Shown here piece after piece: positions 16,915 through 26,832 of a DNA stretch of 64,000 bases. This DNA comes from Alphaproteobacteria bacterium (GTDB taxonomy: Bacteria; Pseudomonadota; Alphaproteobacteria; ATCC43930; CGMCC-115725). The notes under the pieces were generated by a model. That model was not told the origin of the DNA, searched no databases, and saw only the letters and a program-made list of their open reading frames with translations. The number at the start of each line of letters is the position of its first letter. Within the stretch, counting starts at the first letter, position 1. The stretch spans positions 1-64,000 of the forward strand of contig JAGWON010000007.1 of the NCBI GenBank assembly GCA_028871055.1, given 5' to 3'. The translations under genes were made by a program, and so were the position numbers.

Positions 16915-18650
16915 GGGCGGCTCCAACGGACGAGTTCGTCGCGGATGTCGCCGGGCCGCATCGGCAGCGGCCCGGGACGGCGCATGGATTTGAGCTCGGC
17001 AGCGAGCGTGTGCTCGGCGCGGAGATAGCGATGGAATTGTCCGCTGTGCGTCTGCTCGACGACGAGGACACGCTTCACGCCCGCGAGCGCGGCGGCGAGG
17101 CGATCGGGCTGCGCCGGCAACAGCAGTCGCAGCGAAACGAGCTTCACGGCGATGCCCTGATCACGCGCGCGGGCGATAGCCTCGCGCACGGCGCCGGTAC
17201 ACGAGCCCCAGGTGAGGACCGCGATCTCGCCCTCGCCCTCGATGTCGGCCCAGTGCGGCCCGAAATCGACGGCATGGAGCTTGCGCTCCCGCTTGTCGAG
17301 CTGCGCCAGATGGTCCTTGGCTTGGCTCGAGGGCGTGCCGCGCTCGCTGTGCTCGAGCCCGTCGGCGGTGTACATGAGGCCGGCCATGCCGGGGATAGCC
17401 ATGGGAGAGATGCCCGAGGGCGTGAGCGCATAGCGCCGATAGGCCTCGCCGTTCGCAGCGGCGAGCTGGCGCTCGCCGACAAAGCCCCGGTCGGGCGGCG
17501 GGTCGATCACCATGCGGGTCTGCCCCATCAACTGGTCGGAGAGCACCACCACCGGCACCTGCATCGCCTCGGCGAGATGCACAGCCCATTGCGTCGTCGC
17601 GAGGCAATCGGCCACTGAATTGGGTGCGACGACGACATGCGGCGCATCGCCATGCTGTCCATAAAGCGCGATGTTGAGGTCGCTCTGCTCCATCTTGGTC
17701 GGAATGCCGGTCGAGGGGCCGGCGCGCATGACGTCGACGACGACGATTGGCACCTCGGCGGCAACCGCGAGGCCCAGCGATTCCATCATCAGCGAAAGCC
17801 CCGGTCCCGAGGTGGCGGTAAGCGCTGGTGTTCCGCCGTAGGAGGCGCCGATCGCCATGTTGATCGAGGCAAGCTCGTCCTCGGCCTGCACCAGAACGCC
17901 GCCGATCTCGGTCAAGGCTGGCGACATCCATTCCAACATTTCGGTGGCTGGAGTGATCGGATAGGCGGCGACGAAGCGCACACCGCCCTTGAGCGCGCCA
18001 TAACCGGCCGCCTCGTTTCCCGTCATCAGCCAGCGCTCGTCGCGGTGCGCGAGGTCAGGCACCAGCTTGTGCGGATAATCCACCGCCGAGGCGGCGATCC
18101 GGCCTGCCTTGATGGCGGCAAGACTGGCAGCCAGACGGTCGCTCTCGGCACCCAGAGTACGCTGGACTGCGTCTGCAACCGCTGCTTCCGGCAGGCCGAT
18201 GAGGCAGGCAACATAGCCGAGCGCCACCATGTTTGGTCGGCCGCCGGGGATCTTCTTCGCCATGTCCTTCATCGGCAGCGCCAGGCGCCTGATACCGGGG
18301 ACCATGATCGAAGCGGGCGGCTCGCCCTGGCTGGGATCTCCGATGACGATTGCGTTGGCGCCGAGCTGAATCTCGGCGGTGAGGCGCTCGAGGTTGAGCC
18401 AATCAACCGAGATCAGCAGGTCGAAGCAATCGGCGTAGCCCTCGACCGGCCCGCTGGCGAGGCGTATGAGCGCCGCTGCTTCGCCGCCGCGGATCTGTGG
18501 CCCGCTGGTGCGGCCCATGAAGCCGTAGCAGCCGGCCAGAGCCGCCGCCTCGAGCAGCATGTTGCCGGCGGTCATCACCCCGGTTCCGCCGCTGCCGGTC
18601 ACGGCGATGGATACCGGGGGCGAGGTCTTGGGCCGAGCCGCCACTGTCAT
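16911..18650 (-). CDS. korA: 2-Oxoacid:ferredoxin oxidoreductase, fused gamma-alpha subunit
   Basis: This protein of about 579 residues begins with a gamma domain (GSGGTGVMTAGNMLLEAA and GRTSGPQIRGGEAAALIRL) and continues with the alpha pyrimidine-binding domain (GAEAAGYGALKGGVRF-like region, AYPITPATEMLEW, DELASINMAIGASYGG, TSGPGLSLM) and a C-terminal domain. It is the partner of KorB. Two adjacent ATGs (18653, 18650) follow AAGGAG, and the second has the better spacing. It heads the seven-gene operon ending in hcrB, so ferredoxin reduction and 4-hydroxybenzoyl-CoA reduction are expressed together. An FNR-like box lies upstream. Confidence 0.9.
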   Translation of the reverse strand: MTVAARPKTSPPVSIAVTGSGGTGVMTAGNMLLEAAALAGCYGFMGRTSGPQIRGGEAAALIRLASGPVEGYADCFDLLISVDWLNLERLTAEIQLGANAIVIGDPSQGEPPASIMVPGIRRLALPMKDMAKKIPGGRPNMVALGYVACLIGLPEAAVADAVQRTLGAESDRLAASLAAIKAGRIAASAVDYPHKLVPDLAHRDERWLMTGNEAAGYGALKGGVRFVAAYPITPATEMLEWMSPALTEIGGVLVQAEDELASINMAIGASYGGTPALTATSGPGLSLMMESLGLAVAAEVPIVVVDVMRAGPSTGIPTKMEQSDLNIALYGQHGDAPHVVVAPNSVADCLATTQWAVHLAEAMQVPVVVLSDQLMGQTRMVIDPPPDRGFVGERQLAAANGEAYRRYALTPSGISPMAIPGMAGLMYTADGLEHSERGTPSSQAKDHLAQLDKRERKLHAVDFGPHWADIEGEGEIAVLTWGSCTGAVREAIARARDQGIAVKLVSLRLLLPAQPDRLAAALAGVKRVLVVEQTHSGQFHRYLRAEHTLAAELKSMRRPGPLPMRPGDIRDELVRWSRP

Positions 18651-18702
18651 CATCGTCTCCTTACTCGCGGATTCACTATCGACGCGCAGTGGCGGCGAAC
18701 GA

Positions 18703-18716
18703 CTGATCTGGATCAA
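18703..18716. promoter_or_regulatory. FNR-like box upstream of korA
   Basis: CTGATCTGGATCAA differs from TTGAT-N4-ATCAA at one position. Its centre is about 60 bases before the korA start on the minus strand, and it is also within 130 bases of the divergent had-bcr operon start, so it could serve either operon. Confidence 0.55.
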
Positions 18717-18754
18717 ACAGCACGAATGGAAAATGACCCATGGTTCGTTTCGGC

Positions 18755-18796
18755 TTGACGGCCTAACCTGTAATCCGGTACTGTAATACGATATTA
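18755..18796 (+). promoter_or_regulatory. Repeat-containing promoter region of the had-oah-dch-bcr operon
   Basis: The region contains TTGACG (18755-18760), a direct repeat of CTGTAAT (18768-18774 and 18781-18787), and an inverted repeat TAATA-CGA-TATTA (18784-18796). A -35/-10 reading would be TTGACG, 18 bases, TACTGT. The direct repeats and palindrome overlap the likely promoter and are plausible binding sites for the local Rrf2 (BadM-like) or another regulator. Which one binds is not known. Confidence 0.4.
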
Positions 18797-18838
18797 GCGA
18801 AAACCGGCCCCTAAGTCAAGGCAGAATCGGAAGAAAAG

Positions 18839-19951
18839 ATGGGGCCAGCGCTCGGGCCGCTGATGAAGGGGACGATGACGCAGCTATCTGCCTATCGCTG
18901 GATGATGACGGCGGTCAAAGCGCCGCTGGTGGCGACTGCGTTCGATCCATTTGCCCTCGCCGCTGGCGAGGTGGCGGTCGCGGTGGCGGGCTGCGGCGTG
19001 TGCCACACCGATCTCGGATATTACTATGACGGCGTGCGGCTCAATCATGCGCTGCCGCTGACGCTCGGCCATGAGGTGAGCGGTCGCGTGGTCGCAACCG
19101 GCGTCGGCGCGGAGGAATGGCGCGGCAAGAGCGTCGTCGTGCCAGCCGTACTGCCGTGCGGCGAATGCGATCTTTGCCGACGCGGGCGCGGCACCATCTG
19201 CCGCCGCCAGAAGATGCCCGGCAACGATATCCAGGGCGGCTTCGCCAGCCACATTGTCGTGCCTGCGCGCGGACTTTGCGCGGTCGACGACGCGCGTCTC
19301 AAAGCCGCCGGCCTCAGCCTTGCCGAGGTCTCCATCGTTGCCGACGCTCTCACCACTCCTTATCAGGCGGTGACGCGCGCGGGAGTTCGGCCGGGCTCGC
19401 TCGCGATCGTTATCGGCGTCGGCGGCGTCGGCGGCTATGCCGCGCAGGTCGCTAAGGCTTTCGGCGCTATGGTTGTCGCCGTCGATGTCGATGAGGAGAG
19501 GCTCGCCACGATTGCACGCTATGGCGCTGCTTACACGCTCAATGCGCGCAAGCTGGAGGGTCGGGCGCTCAAGACCACGATCCAGGCGTTCGCCAAGGAG
19601 CACAGCCTAGCCGAGACCGAATGGTTCATTTTCGAATGCTCCGGCACAGCCGCGGGCCAGATCACCGCGTACGGGCTCATCGTCCCTGGTGCGACGCTCT
19701 CGGTCGTGGGCTTCACGCTCGACAAGGTCGAGCTTCGACTCTCCAACTTGATGGCGTTTGATGCGCGCGCAATCGGAAATTGGGGCTGTTCACCGGAGCT
19801 CTATCCCGAAGCGCTGAATCTCGTCCTCGACGGTAAGGTGCTGATCAAGCCCTTCATCGAAGAACGCCCGTTGCATGAGATCAACGCCGTCTTCGACGCG
19901 GCGCATCGCCACGAACTGAAGCGCCGCGTCGTACTCGTTCCCACGACTTGA
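18839..19951 (+). CDS. had: 6-Hydroxycyclohex-1-ene-1-carbonyl-CoA dehydrogenase
   Basis: This 370-residue zinc-dependent medium-chain alcohol dehydrogenase has catalytic-zinc ligands in [14 protein letters not shown] and GHEVSG, structural-zinc cysteines in [19 protein letters not shown], and the NAD-binding loop [12 protein letters not shown]. The position directly upstream of oah and dch identifies it as the Thauera-type enzyme that oxidises 6-hydroxycyclohex-1-ene-1-carbonyl-CoA to the 6-oxo compound with NAD+. ATG 18839 is used; ATG 18875 (after AAGGGG) is an alternative start. It overlaps oah in the long frame and is the first gene of the bcr operon. Confidence 0.9.
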   Translation: MGPALGPLMKGTMTQLSAYRWMMTAVKAPLVATAFDPFALAAGEVAVAVAGCGVCHTDLGYYYDGVRLNHALPLTLGHEVSGRVVATGVGAEEWRGKSVVVPAVLPCGECDLCRRGRGTICRRQKMPGNDIQGGFASHIVVPARGLCAVDDARLKAAGLSLAEVSIVADALTTPYQAVTRAGVRPGSLAIVIGVGGVGGYAAQVAKAFGAMVVAVDVDEERLATIARYGAAYTLNARKLEGRALKTTIQAFAKEHSLAETEWFIFECSGTAAGQITAYGLIVPGATLSVVGFTLDKVELRLSNLMAFDARAIGNWGCSPELYPEALNLVLDGKVLIKPFIEERPLHEINAVFDAAHRHELKRRVVLVPTT

Positions 19952-19974
19952 AGAAAGCAAAGAGGATGATCGCC

Positions 19975-21114
19975 ATGGCCCCATCGACGCTCTCCATCGC
20001 CGCCAAGACGAAGCCCGCGGCGCTTCGGGATCACAATCTGGTTCCCGAGTTCTGTGTGCCCGGAGTCCGCGTCGAGAAGCGTGCGGCGAAGAGGCTCGAT
20101 GGTGCCGTCGTTCCTGGCCTCTACAACGCTTGGATCATCTTTGACAACCCAGGTCAGTTCAATTCCTACACGACCGAGATGGCGAAGGGCGCAATCATGG
20201 CGTTCCGCGCAGCGAGCGCGGCGCGCGACATCGTCGCGGTGGTCTTCACAGGCGCTGGAGATAAGGCTTTCTGCAGCGGTGGGAACACCAAAGAATATGC
20301 CGAGTATTACGCCGGCAATCCGCAGGAATACCGGCAGTATATGCGTCTCTTCAACGATATGGTCTCCGCCATCCTCGGCTGCGACAAGCCGGTGATCTGC
20401 CGCGTCAACGGCATGCGCATCGCCGGTGGCCAGGAGATCGGCATGGCCTGCGATTTTTCCGTCGCGCAGGATCTCGCGCGCTTCGGCCAAGCCGGCCCCA
20501 AGCACGGCTCCGCTGCGCTCGGCGGTGCGACCGATTTCCTTCCGGTCATGGTCGGCATGGAGCGGGCGATGGAATCCGGCACGCTCTGCGAGCCCTGGTC
20601 GGCGCACAAGGCCTATCGCCTGGGGCTGATCTCCGACATCGCGCCGGCGCTCAAGGTCGACGGCAAGTTCGTGCCCAATCCGCTGGTGGTGACCGACCGC
20701 TATCTCGACGAGTACGGTCGCATCGTCCATGGCGAGCCCAAGACCGGCGCGGCGCTCGCCGAGGGAAAAAGTATGCTCGCGCGCGGCACGGTCGATCTCT
20801 CGCTGCTCGATGAGAAGGTGGAGCAACTCTGTGCCAAGCTCCTCCTCACTTTCCCGGAATGCCTCACCAAGAGCTTCGAGGAGCTGCGCAAGCCCAAGAT
20901 CGACGTCTGGAACCGCAACAAGGAGAATTCGCGCGCCTGGCTCGCCCTCAACATGATGACCGAAGCGCGCGCCGGCTTCCGCGCCTTCAACGAGGGGCCG
21001 AAGGATCGCCGCGAGATCGACTTCGTGGCGTTGCGCCAGTCGCTTGCCAACGGCGCGCCGTGGACCGAGGAGCTCATCGAGAGCCTCATTCCCAAGACCG
21101 GAGAGGCGCGGTGA
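19975..21114 (+). CDS. oah: 6-Oxocyclohex-1-ene-1-carbonyl-CoA hydrolase (ring-opening)
   Basis: This crotonase-superfamily protein of about 379 residues is longer than ordinary crotonases, as is characteristic of Oah. The oxyanion loops are FCSGGNTKEYAEYYAGNP and RIAGGQEIGMACDFS, followed by GQAGPKHGSAALGGATDF. The enzyme adds two waters to 6-oxocyclohexene-carbonyl-CoA and opens the ring to 3-hydroxypimelyl-CoA. ATG 19975 follows AGAGGA; ATG 19966 is an alternative. The stop overlaps the GTG start of dch. Confidence 0.93.
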   Translation: MAPSTLSIAAKTKPAALRDHNLVPEFCVPGVRVEKRAAKRLDGAVVPGLYNAWIIFDNPGQFNSYTTEMAKGAIMAFRAASAARDIVAVVFTGAGDKAFCSGGNTKEYAEYYAGNPQEYRQYMRLFNDMVSAILGCDKPVICRVNGMRIAGGQEIGMACDFSVAQDLARFGQAGPKHGSAALGGATDFLPVMVGMERAMESGTLCEPWSAHKAYRLGLISDIAPALKVDGKFVPNPLVVTDRYLDEYGRIVHGEPKTGAALAEGKSMLARGTVDLSLLDEKVEQLCAKLLLTFPECLTKSFEELRKPKIDVWNRNKENSRAWLALNMMTEARAGFRAFNEGPKDRREIDFVALRQSLANGAPWTEELIESLIPKTGEAR

Positions 21115-21890
21115 TCACAACACCGGCCTCCCCGCTGCGCGTCTGGCTCGAGGAGGGCGGCGGCCTGTTACGGCTGCGCCTAGCGCGGCCCAAGGCCAAT
21201 GTCATCGACGCCGCCATGATCACCGCACTCCAGCGCGCGCTCGAGCAGCATCTCGCCAAGACCGACCTCCTCGGCGTGCTGATCGATGCGGAAGGGCCCA
21301 ATTTCAGCTTCGGCGCCAGCGTCGAGGAGCATCTGCCCGGCCGTTGTGCGGCGATGCTGAAAAGTCTGCACGCCGTCTTGCTCAGCCTCCTCGCGGCGCC
21401 AGTACCGGTGCTGGTGGCAGCGCGTGGGCAATGTCTCGGCGGCGGGCTGGAGCTGGCGCTCGCGGGAACGCTGCTGTTCGTCGGACCCGACGCCAAGCTC
21501 GGCCAGCCCGAGATCAGGCTTGGGGTCATGGCGCCGGCGGCATCCTGCCTGCTGCCGGAGCGGGTCGGGCGCGCCCGCGCCGACGAGCTGCTGCTCTCGG
21601 GTCGCAGTATCGGCGCCGAGGAGGCACAGGCGCTCGGTCTCGTGACATCCGTCGCCGCCGATCCCGAGGGAGCGGCGCTCGCATGGTTCAAGGAGCATCT
21701 CGCCGGCAGAAGCGCGGTCGCGTTGCGCTATGCGCTGCGCGCCGCGCGCCTCGATTTCGTCGAGCGCGTGCGCGACAAGCTCGCGCGCGTCGAGTCGCTT
21801 TATCTCGAGGAGCTGATGGCAAGCCGCGATGCGGTCGAAGGCCTCGAGGCCTTCCTCGCCAAGCGGCCGCCGCAATGGGAGCACCGCTGA
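21111..21890 (+). CDS. dch: Cyclohexa-1,5-diene-1-carbonyl-CoA hydratase
   Basis: This 259-residue crotonase-family hydratase starts with GTG overlapping the oah stop (GTGA). Visible signatures are NFSFGASVEEHLPG, ARGQCLGGGLELALAG and the catalytic region GQPEIRLGVMAPAASCLLPERVG. It adds water to the dienoyl-CoA made by benzoyl-CoA reductase to form 6-hydroxycyclohex-1-ene-1-carbonyl-CoA. Length and gene order (had-oah-dch-bcrCBAD) match the Thauera/Magnetospirillum arrangement rather than the badDEFG-K-H-I pathway of Rhodopseudomonas palustris. Confidence 0.92.
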   Translation: MITTPASPLRVWLEEGGGLLRLRLARPKANVIDAAMITALQRALEQHLAKTDLLGVLIDAEGPNFSFGASVEEHLPGRCAAMLKSLHAVLLSLLAAPVPVLVAARGQCLGGGLELALAGTLLFVGPDAKLGQPEIRLGVMAPAASCLLPERVGRARADELLLSGRSIGAEEAQALGLVTSVAADPEGAALAWFKEHLAGRSAVALRYALRAARLDFVERVRDKLARVESLYLEELMASRDAVEGLEAFLAKRPPQWEHR

Positions 21891-21892
21891 CC

Positions 21893-23074
21893 ATGACCAT
21901 GACCTCAACCGCGACCGCCGACATCGTCGCCCGGTGTCAGAGCCTGTTCGACGACCTCAATTTCGCCTATGCGCGGGAATGGAAGGCGGCGACGCCGGGC
22001 CGGAAGGTGATTGGCTATCTGCCGTTCTACGTCCCGCGCGAGCTCATCCACGCGGCGGGAGCGTTGCCGCTCGGGGTACTCGGCGGCGGCGATCAGCTCG
22101 AGGTCATCCACGGCGACGCCTATTACCAGAGCTACATCTGCCGCATTCCGCGCTCGACCGTCGAGCTCGGCGTCACCGGAAGGCTCGACTTCGTCGACGG
22201 CATGCTGTTTCCCAGCATCTGCGACGTCATCCGCAACCTGTCGGGCATGTGGAAGATCATGTTCCCGAAGGTGAAGAGCCGCTACTTCGACGTGCCGCAG
22301 AACTATCGCGACGAGGTCGGCGGCACTTTCTATATCAATGAACTCGGGGAACTTCGCCAGATGCTGGCGGAAATAAGCGGCCGCGAGGTCGGCGACGACG
22401 CGATCCGCGCCTCGATCGCTCTCTACAACGAGAACCGGCGCCTCGTGCGCGAGGTCTATGCGTTCCGCGCCAAGCAGCCCTGGAAGGCGCCCTCGGCGGA
22501 GGTCTATCTCGTGATGCGCGCCGGGATGATCCTGGCGGTGGAGGAGCACAATCGCCTGCTTCGCGACTATCTCGCTGCCGCGGCGGCCGAGGATCGGCCG
22601 CGGCGCGACAACTCCCGTGTCGTCATCACCGGCGCTTTCTGCGAGCAGCCGCCGCTCAGTCTCATCAAGTCGATCGAGCTCGCCGGCTGCTACATCGTCG
22701 ACGACGATTTCATGCTGGTGAATCGCTGGGAACACTCGGACGTGCCGGTCGAGGGCGACCCGATCCAGAACCTCGCCTTGGCCTATCTCCACAATTCCGG
22801 CGACACCTCCGCCAAGTACGAACCCGACCAGAAAAAGAAGGGCCTCTATCTCGTCGAGGCGGTGAAGCGCAGCGGCGCCGAAGGCGTCATCTTCGCAGCG
22901 CCGAGCTTCTGCGATCCAGCGCTGCTCGAGCGGCCAATGCTGCAGGAGGTGCTCGCCGCCCACGGCATCCCCTACATCGCTTTCAAATACGCGGAGAATT
23001 CCGGGCAGATGCAGCCGATCCGCGAGCAGGCCGGCACTTTTGCCGATTCCATCAAGCTTTGGAGCGAACAATGA
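21893..23074 (+). CDS. bcrC: Benzoyl-CoA reductase, subunit C
   Basis: This protein of 393 residues is in the HgdB/2-hydroxyglutaryl-CoA dehydratase beta-like family. It shows GYLPFYVPRELIHAAGALPLGVLGG, YYQSYICRIPRSTVELG and MLFPSICDVIRNLSGMW. With BcrB it forms the module that binds benzoyl-CoA and carries a [4Fe-4S] cluster. The length is close to that of Thauera BcrC. ATG 21893 is preceded by GGGAG; an ATG at 21875 is possible. The stop overlaps the bcrB start (ATGA). Confidence 0.93.
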   Translation: MTMTSTATADIVARCQSLFDDLNFAYAREWKAATPGRKVIGYLPFYVPRELIHAAGALPLGVLGGGDQLEVIHGDAYYQSYICRIPRSTVELGVTGRLDFVDGMLFPSICDVIRNLSGMWKIMFPKVKSRYFDVPQNYRDEVGGTFYINELGELRQMLAEISGREVGDDAIRASIALYNENRRLVREVYAFRAKQPWKAPSAEVYLVMRAGMILAVEEHNRLLRDYLAAAAAEDRPRRDNSRVVITGAFCEQPPLSLIKSIELAGCYIVDDDFMLVNRWEHSDVPVEGDPIQNLALAYLHNSGDTSAKYEPDQKKKGLYLVEAVKRSGAEGVIFAAPSFCDPALLERPMLQEVLAAHGIPYIAFKYAENSGQMQPIREQAGTFADSIKLWSEQ

Positions 23075-24375
23075 GCGCCATGCCAGCGAGCGAGACGGTC
23101 AAAGAGCTGTCGATGCTCAAGCAGAAGGAAATGATTGCCGGAAATTACGAGATGCTCGCCACCGCCAAGGAAGCCGGGCGCAAGGTCGTCTCGACCTTCG
23201 TGCCCGGCAATCTCAACGAGCTGATGATGTGCTTCGACATGGTCAACAACCTGCCGGAGATCAACGCCATCCAAAACGCCATGCGCAAGAAGAGCGGCGG
23301 CTACATCATGGAGGCGGAGAAGCGCGGCCATTCCGAGGACGTCTGCACCTACGTCAAGGCGGATCTCGGCATGCTGGCCAAGGGCAATCTTGGCCCTGAC
23401 GGCAGGCCGCTGCCGGACCCGGACCTGCTGCTGCTGTCCTATACAGGCTGCTTCACCTTCATGAAATGGTTCGAGCTGTTGCGCCAACAGTACAAATGCG
23501 AGACGGCGATGCTGCACGTGCCCTACGAGGGTGACGGCCACGCCTCCAAGAACATGCGGGACTACGTCGTGAAGCAGCTCAAGGAGGAGGTCATCCCCAA
23601 GCTTGAGCGGGTGAGCGGCATCAAGTTCGACATCGATCGGCTGCGGCAATATCTCAAGGAATCGGCCAAGGCGGAGGAGGATTTCGTCTGGGTCCTGGAG
23701 TCGGCGAAGCACAAGCCGTCGCCGATCGACGCCTATTTCGGCGGCGTCTACTACATTGGACCGATCTTCACCGCCTTCCGCGGCACCGCGGACGCGACCG
23801 AGTACTACCGCCTGCTGCGGCAAGAGATTGAACAGCGCGTGGCGCAGAAGCTCGGGCCGGTGACGCCCGACGGTGAGATCCACCAGGAGCGCTATCGCCT
23901 CGTCGTCGAGGGGCCACCCAATTGGACGAGCTTCCGTGACTTCTGGAAAATGTTCTACGACGAAGGCGCGATCGTCGTCGCCAGCAGCTATACCAAGGTG
24001 GGCGGCGTCTACGATTTGGGCTTCCGCCACGACCCCGAGCATCCCCTGGAGTCGCTCGCGGAGTATTGCCTCGGCTGCTACACCAACCGCAACCTGCCCT
24101 CGCGTATTGACCTCCTCGAGAAGTACATCCGCGACTACGAAGCGGACGGTCTCCTTATCAATTCAATCAAGAGTTGCAACAGCTTTTCCGCCGGCCAGCT
24201 CCTTGTGCTGCGCGAGATCGAGCGGCGCACCGGCAAGCCGGCCGCCTTCATCGAGACGGATCTGTGCGACCCTCGCTATTTCTCGCCGGCGAACATCAAG
24301 ACTCGGCTCGAGAGCTATCTGCAGATGATCGAGCAGAAGCGTCACGGCGCCGCGCCGTCGGTCGCGGCTGAGTGA
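23071..24375 (+). CDS. bcrB: Benzoyl-CoA reductase, subunit B
   Basis: This 434-residue HgdB-like subunit has characteristic [45 protein letters not shown] and [16 protein letters not shown], followed by [11 protein letters not shown]. The cysteines in the last three segments are candidate Fe-S ligands. BcrB and BcrC make up the ring-reduction module, which transfers two electrons to benzoyl-CoA to give cyclohexa-1,5-diene-1-carbonyl-CoA. The start is ATG 23071 with GGAG seven bases upstream, overlapping bcrC. It is the second of four bcr genes in canonical order C-B-A-D. Confidence 0.94.
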   Translation: MSAMPASETVKELSMLKQKEMIAGNYEMLATAKEAGRKVVSTFVPGNLNELMMCFDMVNNLPEINAIQNAMRKKSGGYIMEAEKRGHSEDVCTYVKADLGMLAKGNLGPDGRPLPDPDLLLLSYTGCFTFMKWFELLRQQYKCETAMLHVPYEGDGHASKNMRDYVVKQLKEEVIPKLERVSGIKFDIDRLRQYLKESAKAEEDFVWVLESAKHKPSPIDAYFGGVYYIGPIFTAFRGTADATEYYRLLRQEIEQRVAQKLGPVTPDGEIHQERYRLVVEGPPNWTSFRDFWKMFYDEGAIVVASSYTKVGGVYDLGFRHDPEHPLESLAEYCLGCYTNRNLPSRIDLLEKYIRDYEADGLLINSIKSCNSFSAGQLLVLREIERRTGKPAAFIETDLCDPRYFSPANIKTRLESYLQMIEQKRHGAAPSVAAE

Positions 24376-24391
24376 GCGGAAGGAGAGGACC

Positions 24392-25705
24392 ATGCGCTGC
24401 TTCATCGGCATCGATCTCGGCTCCACCACCACCAAGGCCATACTGATGGACGAGCAGTTCGAAGTGCTCGGTCGCGGCATCACCAATTCGCGCTCGAACT
24501 ACGACACTGCAACGCGGGCGGCCAAGTACGAGGCGTTCATCGACACGCGCTTCACTCTGTTCCGTCGGGCACTCTCGGCCGTGCCGGATATTGGCGACAA
24601 ACTCGATCTGTTTCTTGGCGATCTCGAACGGAACTTCCGGCTCGAGCAGTTCGTCGACCAACTCGCCGACCTTGAGAGGACCTGTCTCGAGAATGTCAAA
24701 GGCGAGCGTTTCAAGGGCAAAGAGCGCGCCGTCGGCGAGGCGCTCGTCGCTGTATTCGCGCAGCTGCGCGAGGAAGCACCCGCATTATTCGCCCGCGACG
24801 CTAAGCGCAAATCGGACTTCTTTCGCGACATCGCCGGCTCGCGTTTTATGGCCGTGGCTCAAGAGATCGCCAAGCGCAGCAGCCTGTCCTATGACCTGAT
24901 GCTCAATGTCTACGATAAGGCCATAATCGACGTCGAGAACCGGCCGCCAAGCGGCGAAATGGCCGACAAGTGTTTGAAGGCTCTCAACCGCGTCATGTCG
25001 GCGGCACCGGAATTCGCGGGACTTGCCGGCCGGGTCGCCGGTCCGGTGCGCGAGGCGCTCGATGTTCCGCTCGAGGAAACCTATCTCGTCGGCACCGGTT
25101 ATGGGCGTGTGACGCTGCCCTTCTCGAAGGAGCATATCCGCTCGGAAATTCTCTGCCACGGCCTCGGCGCTCACATCATGTATCCGCAGACCCGCAGCGT
25201 GCTCGACATCGGCGGCCAAGACACCAAGGCCATCCAGGTCGATCCGGCGGGGATCGTCGAGAACTTCCAGATGAACGACCGCTGCGCCGCTGGCTGCGGC
25301 CGCTACCTTGGCTACATCGCTGACGAGATGAACATGGGTCTGCACGAGCTGGGCCCGATGGCAATGAAGGCAACCCGGACGGTGCGCATCAACTCGACCT
25401 GTACCGTCTTTGCCGGCGCCGAGCTGCGCGACCGGCTGGCGCTCGGCGAGAAACGCGAGGACATCATGGCGGGCCTCCACCGCTCGATCATCCTGCGCGC
25501 CATGTCGATCATCGCGCGCTCCGGCGGGGTGCGCGACCAGTTCACCTTCACTGGCGGCGTTGCCAAGAACGAAGCCGCCGTGAAGGAGCTGCGCCAGCTC
25601 ATCCGCGAGAATTACGGCGACGTCGTCATCAACATCAATCCCGACTCGATCTACACGGGTGCGCTCGGTGCGGCTGCGTTCGCGCGCCGCGCGGTCGCGA
25701 ACTGA
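24392..25705 (+). CDS. bcrA: Benzoyl-CoA reductase, ATPase subunit A
   Basis: This 437-residue ASKHA-family ATPase has phosphate-1 motif [16 protein letters not shown] at the N-terminus, [13 protein letters not shown], the Fe-S bridging region [13 protein letters not shown], and the adenosine motif [12 protein letters not shown]. The middle insertion (about residues 60-170) is typical of BcrA and absent from BcrD. With BcrD it hydrolyses two ATP per electron pair and passes low-potential electrons from ferredoxin to BcrBC. The SD AAGGAGAGG precedes ATG 24392. Confidence 0.94.
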   Translation: MRCFIGIDLGSTTTKAILMDEQFEVLGRGITNSRSNYDTATRAAKYEAFIDTRFTLFRRALSAVPDIGDKLDLFLGDLERNFRLEQFVDQLADLERTCLENVKGERFKGKERAVGEALVAVFAQLREEAPALFARDAKRKSDFFRDIAGSRFMAVAQEIAKRSSLSYDLMLNVYDKAIIDVENRPPSGEMADKCLKALNRVMSAAPEFAGLAGRVAGPVREALDVPLEETYLVGTGYGRVTLPFSKEHIRSEILCHGLGAHIMYPQTRSVLDIGGQDTKAIQVDPAGIVENFQMNDRCAAGCGRYLGYIADEMNMGLHELGPMAMKATRTVRINSTCTVFAGAELRDRLALGEKREDIMAGLHRSIILRAMSIIARSGGVRDQFTFTGGVAKNEAAVKELRQLIRENYGDVVININPDSIYTGALGAAAFARRAVAN

Positions 25706-25719
25706 GAGAGGGCTAGTCT

Positions 25720-26562
25720 ATGACCGTCACTGCAGGAATCGATGTCGGCACCGGCGCCATCAAGGCCGTTCTTTTCGAGGTCGAGAGCGGCGAGACGCGC
25801 TGGATCGCCCGCCGAACCGAGCGCGTGCGCCAGCGCGACCCGTTCAAGCTCGCCGAACAGGCTTACGACGGCGTCCTTGAGGAGGCGGGTTTGAAGCGCG
25901 GCGATGTCGCCTATGTGGCGACGACCGGCGACGGCGAGGCGCTCTCCTTCCACACCGGCCATTTCTATTCCATGACCACCCATGGCCGCGGCGCGATCTA
26001 CCTCGATCCCGAAGCACGCGCGGCGCTCGATGTCGGGGCGCTGCACGGCCGCGCCATCCGCCTCGACGCGCGCGGCAAGGTGCTTGCCTACAAGATGACG
26101 AGCCAGTGCGCCTCGGGTTCCGGCCAATTCCTCGAGAACATTGCGCGCTACCTTGGCATCGCCCATGACGAGATTGGGGCGCTCTCCAAGCAGGCCGACA
26201 ATCCCGAGAAGGTGAGTGGAATCTGCGCCGTGCTGGCCGAAACCGATGTCATCAACATGGTGTCGCGCGGCATCTCTACGCCCAACATCCTGAAGGGCAT
26301 CCACTCTTCGATGGCCGATCGCCTGGCCAAGCTTATCAAGACCATCGGCAGCATTGACGGCCGCGTGCTCATGACTGGCGGGCTCGCGCTCGATGAAGGC
26401 TTGGTTGCCGCCATGCAAGAAGCGATGGCGAAGGAAAAGGTGACATATGCCGTGCGGTGCCATCCGGATTCGATCTATGCCGGCGCCATCGGCGCGGCGC
26501 TCTGGGGCGCCTTTCGTCACGAGAAACTGGCGCAGCTCGACGAGCTCGCCAAGGCATCCTAA
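25720..26562 (+). CDS. bcrD: Benzoyl-CoA reductase, ATPase subunit D
   Basis: This 280-residue ASKHA ATPase is the compact partner of BcrA. It shows GIDVGTGAIKAVLFE, TTGDGEALSFHTG, the cluster region SQCASGSGQFLENIARYLG, CAVLAETDVIN and LMTGGLALDEGLV. One [4Fe-4S] cluster is bridged between BcrA and BcrD in this family. It completes the bcrCBAD set, and the ferredoxin gene follows after a short gap. Confidence 0.94.
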   Translation: MTVTAGIDVGTGAIKAVLFEVESGETRWIARRTERVRQRDPFKLAEQAYDGVLEEAGLKRGDVAYVATTGDGEALSFHTGHFYSMTTHGRGAIYLDPEARAALDVGALHGRAIRLDARGKVLAYKMTSQCASGSGQFLENIARYLGIAHDEIGALSKQADNPEKVSGICAVLAETDVINMVSRGISTPNILKGIHSSMADRLAKLIKTIGSIDGRVLMTGGLALDEGLVAAMQEAMAKEKVTYAVRCHPDSIYAGAIGAALWGAFRHEKLAQLDELAKAS

Positions 26563-26573
26563 GGAGGATCATT

Positions 26574-26819
26574 ATGGCGCTCACAATCGTCGATACCTGC
26601 ACCAATTGCGATGCCTGCCGCCCGGTCTGTCCAAACGAGGCAATCACCATCGGCGACAACATCTATGTGATCGATCCGTTGCGCTGCACGGAATGCGTCG
26701 GCGCCGAGGATGAGCCGCAATGCAAGCTCGCCTGTCCGGCCGACTGCATCCTGCCGCATCCGGATTTCCGCGAGACCAAGGAGCAACTGCTGGCGAAGTA
26801 TCAGCAGATCCACGGATAA
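26574..26819 (+). CDS. 2x[4Fe-4S] ferredoxin, electron donor of benzoyl-CoA reductase
   Basis: This 81-residue ferredoxin has motif I CTNCDACRPVC and motif II CTECVGAEDEPQCKLAC, where an eight-residue insertion separates the second and third cysteines. This Allochromatium-type insertion gives very low redox potentials and is found in the Thauera benzoyl-CoA reductase ferredoxin (established). A perfect AAGGAGG lies before ATG 26574. It is reduced by KorAB and donates to BcrAD, and probably also to Hcr. It is the last gene of the operon and is convergent with the next gene. Confidence 0.94.
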   Translation: MALTIVDTCTNCDACRPVCPNEAITIGDNIYVIDPLRCTECVGAEDEPQCKLACPADCILPHPDFRETKEQLLAKYQQIHG

Positions 26820-26832
26820 GGCTCTACGGCTG

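Noticed and set aside
21893-26562. Naming the reductase genes badDEFG as in Rhodopseudomonas palustris
   Set aside because: The presence and order of had, oah and dch, the C-B-A-D gene order and the ferredoxin at the end match the Thauera/Magnetospirillum arrangement.
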